From NCBI GenBank assembly GCA_934122035.1, contig CAKOVP010000036.1, forward strand, positions 1-11,025: a DNA stretch of 11,025 nucleotides. The letters run 5' to 3'. Below, one piece after another: positions 1 to 5,760 of the stretch; the stretch's first letter is position 1; the number at the start of each line of letters is the position of its first letter. This DNA is from an uncultured Clostridia bacterium. Lineage in GTDB: Bacteria; Bacillota; Clostridia; TANB77; CAG-508. Under the pieces are notes generated by a model, which searched no databases, was not told where the DNA came from, and saw nothing but the letters and a program-made list of their open reading frames with translations. A program made the position numbers and the translations under genes.

Positions 1-35
1 GTAATTTCTATTGTTTCATATAATTTTTCTGACAT
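1..35 (-). CDS. Start of an unidentified gene, cut by the window edge
   Basis: Only the first 11 codons are visible; they read MSEKLYETIEI. An ATG at 35-33 is preceded by AAAGGAGG at an ideal distance (5 nt), so the start is well supported. The product cannot be identified from this fragment. The gene has its own candidate promoter and a palindromic operator upstream, and it is separated from valS by a strong terminator, so it is an independent, probably repressor-controlled unit. Confidence 0.7.
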   Translation of the reverse strand, partial: MSEKLYETIEI

Positions 36-62
36 ATATTCCTCCTTTGAATTTGCAATATT

Positions 63-91
63 TTTATACCACAAATTACAATAAATGTCCT
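63..91 (-). promoter_or_regulatory. Candidate promoter of the gene starting at 35
   Basis: On the minus strand an extended -10 (TGGTATAAA, 71-63) lies 17 nt downstream of AGGACA (91-86), which is a 4/6 match to the -35 consensus. The predicted transcript start is about 20 nt upstream of the AAAGGAGG ribosome binding site. The -10 is good and the -35 is mediocre. Confidence 0.45.
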
Positions 92-112
92 TAGACTGAC
101 AGGTCAGTTCAA
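91..112. promoter_or_regulatory. Palindromic operator, TetR-family-like
   Basis: A perfect inverted repeat ACTGAC-AG-GTCAGT (95-108) is extended by a second symmetric pair, TT at 91-92 and AA at 111-112. It abuts the -35 region of the gene starting at 35. Palindromes of the form TGACnnGTCA are common binding sites of TetR/AcrR-type repressors. Which protein binds here, and whether the downstream gene encodes it, cannot be told from the window. Confidence 0.5.
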
Positions 113-140
113 ATTTATTATTGGGGCAATTTTTGCATAA

Positions 141-206
141 AAAAAAGAGATTCTGAATATAAAATTTCACTTTTCATAAAATTTTTTTCAGAAATCTCTT
201 TTTATT
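141..206. terminator. Bidirectional terminator between valS and the next gene
   Basis: Arms at about 142-156 and 188-204 (AGAGATT.CTGAA against TTCAG.AATCTCT) form a long stem. An inner AAAATTT/AAATTTT pair (161-167 with 178-184) extends it. A-runs and T-runs flank both sides, giving a U-tract in either direction. It lies about 85 nt downstream of the valS stop codon, and valS is the gene it would terminate. Confidence 0.85.
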
Positions 207-253
207 TTCTAGAATTGTTTTTGTAGACTATCTATTTTTTTATACAATTATTT

Positions 254-277
254 AATTAAATTTTTAAAAATTTAATT
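254..277. repeat. Perfect 24-bp AT palindrome after valS
   Basis: The 12-base arms (254-265 and 266-277) are exact reverse complements with no spacer, made only of A and T. It starts about 13 nt after the valS stop codon. It may be a cruciform or an RNA 3'-end structure in front of the main terminator at 141-206. In DNA this AT-rich, function is uncertain. Confidence 0.4.
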
Positions 278-289
278 GATAATATATTG

Positions 290-2983
290 TTATATTTGCT
301 CTAATCTCTTTATTGTGTCTTCTAGCATTTCTTTGTATTTTTGCATTTTTTCTTTCTCTTCTTGAACCTTAGCCTCTGGAGCCTTGTTTATAAATCCAGG
401 ATTTGAAAGCATTTTTGTACTTCTTGCAACCTCTGCTTCAAGTCTTGTTTTTTCGGCCTCTAGCTTTGCCTTTTCCTCAGCTAAATCAACTAATTCTTCT
501 GACGGAATGAATGCTTTTATTCCGTCTGCAAGCAATGTTACAACATGTTTTGGTATGTTTGTTTCATCTTTTTCTATCTCAATCTTAGAAGCAAATCCAA
601 GTTTTTCAAGCCATGATTTAGAATTTTCTATTAATGTCTTGTATTCTTCATCATCTATTACAAAAATCAATTCAGATTTCTTAGATGGATGAACATTCAT
701 GTTTGTTCTTGTATTTCTAATTTGAATTATTATTTTTTTGATTTCTTCTAGATGATATTCTTCTTTCTCAAACTCATATTCCTCGCAATATGTTGGCCAA
801 GCAGAAATCATTATGCTTTCATCGTTTGTATATAGCTCATCATATATTTTTTCTGTTATGAATGGCATAATTGGGTGTAATAATTTTAATATGTCTCCCA
901 ATACCTTGTTTAGAACTTTTTGAGCTGTTATTCTTGATTCTACAGCTTTTTCATCTGTATTCTCTTTGTTGTATAGACGAGGTTTTACAATTTCAATATA
1001 CCAATCGCAGAACTCATTCCATGTGAAATCGTATATTTTTTGAGCATATACTCCCATGTCGAAATTGTCTAAATTTGCAGTTGCTTCTTTAATTAAAGTA
1101 TTTAATTTAGATAAAATCCATTTGTCTTCATATTCCAGTTTTGAAACGTCTATGTCCATTATTGATGATGATACATTTTTTTCTCCGTCCCCAGATTGTA
1201 TTCCATTTATATTCATTAGAACGAATTTTGATGCGTTCCATAGTTTGTTTGCAAAGTTTGAAGCAGATTCTAGTTTTTCTGGCATGTATCTTATATCATT
1301 TCCTGGTGTTATTCCCATTATTAATGATAGACGTAATGCGTCTGTTCCATATTTGTCTATTATTTCTAGTGGATCTATTCCGTTTCCCAGACTCTTAGAC
1401 ATTTTTCTGCCTTGAGCATCTCTTACAATTCCATGTATTAATACGTCTTTAAATGGAACTTCTCCTGTGTGTTCTATTCCTGAGAACATCATTCTTATTA
1501 CCCAGAATAATATTATGTCATATCCTGTTACTAATGTTGAAGTTGGATAGAAGTATTTGAAATCTTCTGTTTGTTCTGGCCAACCAAGTGTTGAGAATGG
1601 CCATAATGCAGAACTAAACCATGTATCTAATGTGTCTTCATCTTGATGCAAGTGTGTGCTTCCACATTTATCGCATTTTTCTGGCATTTCTTTTCCAACC
1701 ATTATTTCACCGCAGTCATCACAGTAATATGCAGGTATTCTATGTCCCCACCATAACTGTCTTGATATACACCAGTCTTTGATGTTTTCTAACCAATTGA
1801 AATATGTTTTTTCAAATCTTTCTGGTATGAATCTTGTTTTTCCACTCTTTACGGCTTCTATTGCTGGTTTTGCAAGTGGTTCCATTTTTACAAACCATTG
1901 TTTTGAAATCATTGGCTCTATTGTTTGATGGCATCTATAGCATTTTCCTACATCATGTGTGTAGTCTTCTATTTTTATTAATGCACCGATTTCTTTTAAT
2001 TTCTCTACTATACGTTTTCTTGCTTCATATATGTCTAATCCTGCAAATTCAGGAACTATGTCATTCATTATTCCATTTTCATCAAATACTTTTATCATTT
2101 CTAGATTATTATCTAGTCCTGCTTGATAATCGTTTACGTCATGTGCAGGAGTAAGCTTTACTGCACCTGTTCCGAACTCTGTCTCAACGAAATCTGCCGG
2201 AATTATTGGAATTTCTCTTCCCACTATTGGAAGCACAACTGTCTTTCCAATGTAAGCCTTATATCTTTCATCATTTGGATTTACTGCAACACCAGTATCT
2301 CCTAGCATTGTCTCTGGTCTTGTTGTAGCAACTATTAAATATTTTCCCTCTTCACCCTTTATTGGATATTTAATATGCCACAAATGTGTAGGCTCTTGCT
2401 CATATTCAACTTCTGAATCTGAAATTGATGTATGACAAGTTGGACACCAGTTTATCATTCTTTCGCCTCTGTATATTAGTCCTTTATTATACAAATTAAT
2501 AAATACAGTTTGAACAGCATTAGAAAGCCCTTCGTCTAGAGTAAATCTTTCTCTTGACCAATCGCAAGAACTTCCAAGTTTTCTAATTTGCTTTGTAATT
2601 ATTCCTCCGTACTCCTTTTTCCAATCCCAAGCTCTTTTTAAAAATTCTTCTCTGCCCAAGTCTTCCTTAGTAATTCCTTCTTCTTTTAATTTAGCAACAA
2701 TCTTAGCCTCTGTTGCAATAGAAGCGTGGTCTGTTCCTGGAATCCAAAGAGCATTAAATCCAGCCATTCTCTTGTATCTAATTAATATATCTTGCAAAGT
2801 CTCATCTAAAGCATGTCCCATGTGTAATCTACCAGTAATGTTTGGTGGTGGAATTACTATTGTATATGGCTTTTTAGACTTGTCATTGCTAGGTTTAAAA
2901 TAGCCTTTTTTCTCCCAATTCTCATAAATTTCATCTTCAAAATCTTTTGGATTAAATTTTCCTTCTAGTTCGTGTTTACTCAT
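290..2983 (-). CDS. valS: Valine-tRNA ligase (ValRS)
   Basis: This enzyme charges tRNA-Val with valine in the cytoplasm (EC 6.1.1.9) and edits mischarged threonine. The 897-residue product has the normal length of a bacterial ValRS. The class I signature HMGH is at residues 54-57 and KMSKS at 527-531. The CP1 editing domain shows TTRPETMLGDTGVAVNP near 220-236 and GTGAVKLTPAHDVNDY near 271-286. Cysteine pairs CPTC (180-183), CYRC (348-351), CDDC (421-424) and CDKC (437-440) are present. The C-terminal 70 or so residues form the charged coiled-coil arm typical of ValRS. The start ATG at 2983 is preceded by AGAAGGGAAG. The gene stands alone behind a T-box leader, so it is induced by uncharged tRNA-Val. 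I see no damage. Confidence 0.98.
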   Translation of the reverse strand: MSKHELEGKFNPKDFEDEIYENWEKKGYFKPSNDKSKKPYTIVIPPPNITGRLHMGHALDETLQDILIRYKRMAGFNALWIPGTDHASIATEAKIVAKLKEEGITKEDLGREEFLKRAWDWKKEYGGIITKQIRKLGSSCDWSRERFTLDEGLSNAVQTVFINLYNKGLIYRGERMINWCPTCHTSISDSEVEYEQEPTHLWHIKYPIKGEEGKYLIVATTRPETMLGDTGVAVNPNDERYKAYIGKTVVLPIVGREIPIIPADFVETEFGTGAVKLTPAHDVNDYQAGLDNNLEMIKVFDENGIMNDIVPEFAGLDIYEARKRIVEKLKEIGALIKIEDYTHDVGKCYRCHQTIEPMISKQWFVKMEPLAKPAIEAVKSGKTRFIPERFEKTYFNWLENIKDWCISRQLWWGHRIPAYYCDDCGEIMVGKEMPEKCDKCGSTHLHQDEDTLDTWFSSALWPFSTLGWPEQTEDFKYFYPTSTLVTGYDIILFWVIRMMFSGIEHTGEVPFKDVLIHGIVRDAQGRKMSKSLGNGIDPLEIIDKYGTDALRLSLIMGITPGNDIRYMPEKLESASNFANKLWNASKFVLMNINGIQSGDGEKNVSSSIMDIDVSKLEYEDKWILSKLNTLIKEATANLDNFDMGVYAQKIYDFTWNEFCDWYIEIVKPRLYNKENTDEKAVESRITAQKVLNKVLGDILKLLHPIMPFITEKIYDELYTNDESIMISAWPTYCEEYEFEKEEYHLEEIKKIIIQIRNTRTNMNVHPSKKSELIFVIDDEEYKTLIENSKSWLEKLGFASKIEIEKDETNIPKHVVTLLADGIKAFIPSEELVDLAEEKAKLEAEKTRLEAEVARSTKMLSNPGFINKAPEAKVQEEKEKMQKYKEMLEDTIKRLEQI

Positions 2984-3042
2984 TTAGCATCTTCCCTTCT
3001 TTATATATTTAGATTTTTAAGTTATAGTAACATTTTTCATAT

Positions 3043-3086
3043 AAAACAAAAACTCGCCACTTAACTTAAATTTAGTTAAGGGCGAG
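3043..3086 (-). terminator. T-box-controlled intrinsic terminator of the valS leader
   Basis: The minus-strand hairpin has arms at 3086-3074 and about 3065-3053 (CTCGCC.CTTAACT against AAGTTAAG.GGCGAG), followed by the U-tract TTTTTGTTTT (3052-3043). The 5' arm lies just after the conserved T-box sequence. Pairing of the T-box antiterminator would therefore compete with it, as in classical T-box switches. Confidence 0.88.
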
Positions 3087-3321
3087 AATAATTCTCACGG
3101 TACCACCTTATTTGTATATTGTTTATAATTTAAACTCCAATATACATCTCATTTGTTTTGTAACGTAAACTACACGGATATATTTACTATTATTTCAATA
3201 TATCAGCTCCCAAGCTACATTCAGTTTAACTTTCCATAAGAAGATCTCAGCAGTTTTTTCTTCTTTTCTCTGTATAGATGTTCCAAACTTACTCCTCTTG
3301 TTCCTCGCTTTTAATTATTAT
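3053..3321 (-). ncRNA. T-box riboswitch (valine) controlling valS
   Basis: The conserved antiterminator element AGGTGGTACCGTGAG is at 3108-3094. Its UGGU bulge would pair with the ACCA end of uncharged tRNA-Val. In Stem I, helices CAAG/CTTG and AGTTT/AAACT flank an internal loop holding AGTA on the 5' side and GAATGTAG on the 3' side. The codon in specifier position is GTA (3218-3216), a valine codon, followed by a purine. A 9-bp Stem III (TGTATATTG/CAATATACA, 3146-3138 with 3121-3113) precedes the T-box. The leader ends in the terminator at 3053-3086. The match between specifier codon and downstream gene makes the assignment firm; helix limits are hand-drawn. Confidence 0.93.
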
Positions 3322-3327
3322 GTTACT

Positions 3328-3357
3328 ATGATAACATATTTTATACAGAAAAATCAA
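3328..3357 (-). promoter_or_regulatory. Candidate valS leader promoter
   Basis: TTGATT (3357-3352) and TATCAT (3333-3328) are 18 nt apart, with an extended -10 TG at 3336-3335. The predicted start near 3321 fits the beginning of the T-box leader. The -35 lies inside the arm of the upstream terminator hairpin. An ATGTTA/TAACAT inverted repeat (3320-3325 and 3332-3337) overlaps the -10. Confidence 0.6.
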
Positions 3358-3387
3358 TAGAATTAGATAAATTCTATTGATTTTTTC
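3350..3387. terminator. Terminator insulating the valS leader
   Basis: A perfect 15-bp stem (arms 3350-3364 and 3370-3384, 5-nt loop) has T-runs on both sides. It would stop minus-strand transcripts arriving from the pilin-like gene or the insertion sequence before they reach the valS promoter. It therefore probably marks the original end of the upstream transcription unit. Confidence 0.75.
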
Positions 3388-3410
3388 CATATTCAGCCAT
3401 TGTTGTTATT

Positions 3411-3506
3411 TTAATATAGTGTATTCAATTTACTATGGTTGGGTACATAGCCTTCTTTTTGTTTTCGCTTTATAATAGAAGTTTTGAGTTCTTCTTTAGG
3501 ACTCAT
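3411..3506 (-). CDS. Possible 31-codon ORF left of the insertion sequence
   Basis: The ATG at 3506 opens 31 codons, beginning MSPKEELKTSIIKRK and ending SKLNTLY. GAGGTG lies directly against the ATG, which is too close for a standard ribosome binding site. If the insertion sequence and one copy of its target duplication are removed, this ORF follows the stop codon of the pilin-like gene (TAA) in the same frame, after only four codons (GAT ATA GAG GTG). It may be a small downstream gene, a remnant of a longer C-terminus, or chance. I recognise no family. Confidence 0.3.
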   Translation of the reverse strand: MSPKEELKTSIIKRKQKEGYVPNHSKLNTLY

Positions 3507-3513
3507 CACCTCT

Positions 3514-3521
3514 ATATCTTA
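3514..3521. repeat. Target-site duplication, left copy
   Basis: The octamer ATATCTTA lies immediately outside the left inverted repeat and recurs exactly at 5753-5760, immediately outside the right one. An 8-bp duplication is normal for IS256-family transposition. Confidence 0.9.
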
Positions 3522-3550
3522 GAGCGTTTAATTTTAACTGTGTAAAATCA
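3522..3550 (+). repeat. Left terminal inverted repeat of the IS
   Basis: Read inward it starts GAGCGTTTAATTTTAAC and ends TGTGTAAAATCA. It matches the right end, read inward on the minus strand, at about 24 of 29 positions. Confidence 0.88.
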
Positions 3551-3571
3551 TATTTTTATAATTAATTTTAG

Positions 3572-3612
3572 ATATATACAATAATATAACAAATTTGTAT
3601 TATTGTATATAT
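3572..3612. repeat. Perfect 15-bp hairpin behind the transposase gene
   Basis: Arms 3572-3586 and 3598-3612 are exact reverse complements around an 11-nt loop. It begins 2 nt after the transposase stop codon. No U-tract follows, so it is a poor intrinsic terminator. It may stabilise the mRNA 3' end or block antisense transcripts entering the element. Confidence 0.6.
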
Positions 3613-3614
3613 TT

Positions 3615-4889
3615 TTATGTATTAAAATAATATTTTAATACCCTTTCACCGTATAATTCAATTAATTGGTGTTTTACATTTTCCCAGTTTCTTGTTCCTT
3701 TTGACCAGCTTTTTTCCAAGTCTTTTATTCTTAAGTACAATACTTTTAATAATGCTTCTTTACTTATAAATGAGCCTTTGCCTCTGGTTACTTTTCTTAA
3801 ACTACTATTTAAGCTTTCTATTGGATTTGTTGTATATATTATTTTTCTTATTTCTACGGGATATTCAAATATATTAAATATGTGTTCTATAACGCTATTT
3901 AATTTTTTTATTAATTTCTCGTTTGACTTATATTTTTCGATAAAGTTTTCATATTCTAATTTTGCATTATTCCCATTACTTGCTGTATATATTTTCTTTA
4001 AATCTCCTATTATTTCTTTTGATTTCTTCTTGTCTAATATTCCATATATGTTTCTCACTATATGAACAATACATCTTTGCGTTTTTGCTTTTGGATATAT
4101 TTGTTCTATTGCTTCTGAAAGTCCACTTAGTCCATCTAATGATATAAATAATATTTCTTCGACTCCTCTTGCTTTTATTTCTTCAAATACTTCTGTCCAA
4201 AATGTTGCGGATTCATTTTCATTTATCCATATTCCTAATACATCTTTTTTGCCATCTTTGTTTATCCCAAGCATTACATATATTGCTACTTTTTCACTTA
4301 TTAAATCTCTTTTTACTGGTGCATATAAACAATCTACATATATAAATGGATAAAATTTCTCTAATGGTCTTTCTTGCCATTTCTGTACTTCTTCGCTTAC
4401 TGATGATGTTAATTTACTTATTGTTTCTATGCTAAGCTCTACCTTGTATATATGTTGTATCATTTCACTTATATCCTTTAAGCTCATTCCTTTGGCATAC
4501 ATTGCTATTGCTATCTCATCAAATCCTTCTAATACTCTTTGTCTCTTTTTTACTATTTGTGGTTCAAATTTTCCTTCTCGATCTCTTGGGGGACATATTG
4601 TTATTTCTCCTGTATCTGTTTTTACTTTCTTTGCTTTTGATGTATATCCGTTTCTTCTATTTTTGCTTTCTTTTTCTCCATGCTTACTTTTATCATATCC
4701 TAAGAATTCTTCCATTTCTGCATCTAATAATTTCTGTATTACTTTTCCTCTAAGTTCATTAAATATATTTGATACATCTTTTCCACTTTTTAATTCATTA
4801 TTACTAAGTATTAAATTTACTATTTGCTCTTGTTCTTCTGTCATATATCTTGGATCTTTTGAATCTAATGTTTTTTTATTTCTTCTCAT
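3615..4889 (-). CDS. IS256-family (Mutator-type) transposase
   Basis: This DDE transposase of 424 residues, about the family length, catalyses excision and insertion of the surrounding element. The expected catalytic acids are present: D186 in YVDCLYAPVKRD, D252 in FISLDGLSG and E358 in TTNPIESLNSSLR. The C273xxH276 pair (QRCIVHIV) typical of Mutator-like transposases is also present. The region before about residue 170 should bind the inverted repeats. Its ATG overlaps the stop codon of the upstream gene by one base (TAATG). The only good ribosome binding site, GGAGG, lies inside the last codons of that gene, so translation is probably coupled. No frameshift or internal stop is seen. Confidence 0.95.
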   Translation of the reverse strand: MRRNKKTLDSKDPRYMTEEQEQIVNLILSNNELKSGKDVSNIFNELRGKVIQKLLDAEMEEFLGYDKSKHGEKESKNRRNGYTSKAKKVKTDTGEITICPPRDREGKFEPQIVKKRQRVLEGFDEIAIAMYAKGMSLKDISEMIQHIYKVELSIETISKLTSSVSEEVQKWQERPLEKFYPFIYVDCLYAPVKRDLISEKVAIYVMLGINKDGKKDVLGIWINENESATFWTEVFEEIKARGVEEILFISLDGLSGLSEAIEQIYPKAKTQRCIVHIVRNIYGILDKKKSKEIIGDLKKIYTASNGNNAKLEYENFIEKYKSNEKLIKKLNSVIEHIFNIFEYPVEIRKIIYTTNPIESLNSSLRKVTRGKGSFISKEALLKVLYLRIKDLEKSWSKGTRNWENVKHQLIELYGERVLKYYFNT

Positions 4890-5674
4890 TATAAATATTC
4901 CTCCATTTTCTTTGGATATATCTCATAAAGTATATTCATAAGCCTTACCCAGCCTTTTTTCGAATATGTTAAGCCTCTCTCAAATGAACTTATGTATTCT
5001 GTAAAATGTTCTATTACATCATCTATATTTTCTTGTAATGGTTGTCTTTCATTTAATCTGTTTATATGTCTCTTGATTTCTCTTATTGCATAATATTGAT
5101 ATAATAATTTTCTTATATCATAATTGTATCTATACAATTTTTTTATATCGTCTTCTTGTCTTTTAAACACTTCCAATACTAATTGGTTGTGCAAATATTG
5201 CTGTTTAAATATTTCGATATTTTCTTCACATTTTTCTATGTCATCTGCTAATATGAGATTTTTTAACTGTATTTCTAATGTTCTTGATGTTTTGGTCGCA
5301 AAATATCTATCTATTGCTGACATTATATCTTCTGGTGATCTTATTATTTCAATGTTATTATATATAATTTTTGCACATCTTTCAATATTTCTATTTTGCG
5401 GTGTTACAAGAAACATTATATTTTGAAGATTTCTTGCTTTTAAATCTTCAAATACACCTAACCAAAATCTGTTATCATCTGTATTTTCAAAATATATTGC
5501 TATTATCCTTCTGGCTCCTAATGCTGTAAATCCATATATTACACATAAATTTTTTACTTCTATTTCTTGTTCATTTTCTACTGATATTGGTTTTATTACA
5601 ATGTATACCGATATATAACTCCTTTCAAATCTTCTTTTTTTAAATTCATTAGCACTTATTTTTCTTATATTCAT
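4889..5674 (-). CDS. Catalytically dead transposase-like protein coupled to the transposase
   Basis: The 261-residue product aligns by eye with the transposase from about its residue 180 to the end. RFWLGVFEDLKARNLQNIMF (69-88) matches TFWTEVFEEIKARGVEEILF. IRKLLY (187-192) matches IRKIIY. KKGWVRLMNILYEIYPKKM (239-257) matches the transposase C-terminus. All three catalytic acids are replaced: Tyr24, Pro92 and Arg198 stand where D186, D252 and E358 should be. The CxxH pair is Ser/Asp. The N-terminal DNA-binding part is missing. The ATG at 5674 follows AGGAAAGAAGG; a TTG at 5695 in the same frame is less likely. The stop overlaps the transposase start (TAATG). I infer a regulatory or structural partner of the transposase. 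I know no described family with this arrangement, and decay is unlikely because the frame is fully open. Confidence 0.85.
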   Translation of the reverse strand: MNIRKISANEFKKRRFERSYISVYIVIKPISVENEQEIEVKNLCVIYGFTALGARRIIAIYFENTDDNRFWLGVFEDLKARNLQNIMFLVTPQNRNIERCAKIIYNNIEIIRSPEDIMSAIDRYFATKTSRTLEIQLKNLILADDIEKCEENIEIFKQQYLHNQLVLEVFKRQEDDIKKLYRYNYDIRKLLYQYYAIREIKRHINRLNERQPLQENIDDVIEHFTEYISSFERGLTYSKKGWVRLMNILYEIYPKKMEEYL

Positions 5675-5693
5675 TTTTCCTTCTTTCCTGCAC

Positions 5694-5738
5694 AAAAAAA
5701 GTGTGCATAATCAAAATTTCTTTTGATTTTACACACTT
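5694..5738 (-). terminator. Intrinsic terminator inside the right IS end
   Basis: Stem arms 5737-5721 and 5716-5700 pair at 15 of 17 positions with a 4-nt loop, followed by seven U (5700-5694). It ends transcripts of the pilin-like gene just inside the element. It also shields the transposase genes from outside transcription, and its U-tract ends about 20 nt before the first IS gene. The same sequence recurs at 10510-10554. Confidence 0.85.
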
Positions 5739-5752
5739 AAGTTTATACTCTC
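5724..5752 (-). repeat. Right terminal inverted repeat of the IS
   Basis: Read inward on the minus strand it starts GAGAGTATAAACTTAAG and ends TGTGTAAAATCA. Its inner half is also the 5' arm of the terminator hairpin at 5694-5738. An identical copy is found at 10540-10568. Confidence 0.88.
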
Positions 5753-5760
5753 ATATCTTA
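5753..5760. repeat. Target-site duplication, right copy
   Basis: ATATCTTA, identical to 3514-3521. The last three bases are the stop codon (TAA on the minus strand) of the pilin-like gene, so insertion preserved the reading frame and the stop. Confidence 0.9.

Larger units (their letters stand above)
3522..5752 (-). mobile_element. Complete IS256-type insertion sequence with two genes (2231 bp)
   Basis: The ends are defined by 29-bp imperfect inverted repeats (3522-3550 and 5724-5752; about 24 of 29 identical, with the inner TGTGTAAAATCA shared exactly) and by the flanking 8-bp duplication ATATCTTA. TGTGTAAAA near the inner end of the repeat is typical of IS256-family termini. Inside are a full-length Mutator/IS256 transposase and, upstream, a coupled transposase-like gene without catalytic residues. 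Hairpins lie just inside both ends (3572-3612 and 5700-5737). It inserted at the stop codon of the pilin-like gene: the TAA is part of the duplicated octamer, so that gene was not truncated. Both genes and both ends look intact, so it may still be mobile. Confidence 0.93.

Noticed and set aside
384..692. Plus-strand open frames over valS, the transposase, the pilin-like gene and others
   Set aside because: They lie opposite real genes, lack ribosome binding sites and have the Ser/Leu/Phe-rich composition expected of antisense frames in AT-rich DNA.
5694..5752. The hairpin behind the pilin-like gene as a native gene terminator or a DGR cruciform downstream of the variable repeat
   Set aside because: It lies inside the target duplication and is part of the 29-bp inverted repeat shared with 3522-3550, so it belongs to the insertion sequence. 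It may still act as a terminator, and its presence behind both paralogues keeps a link to diversification possible.
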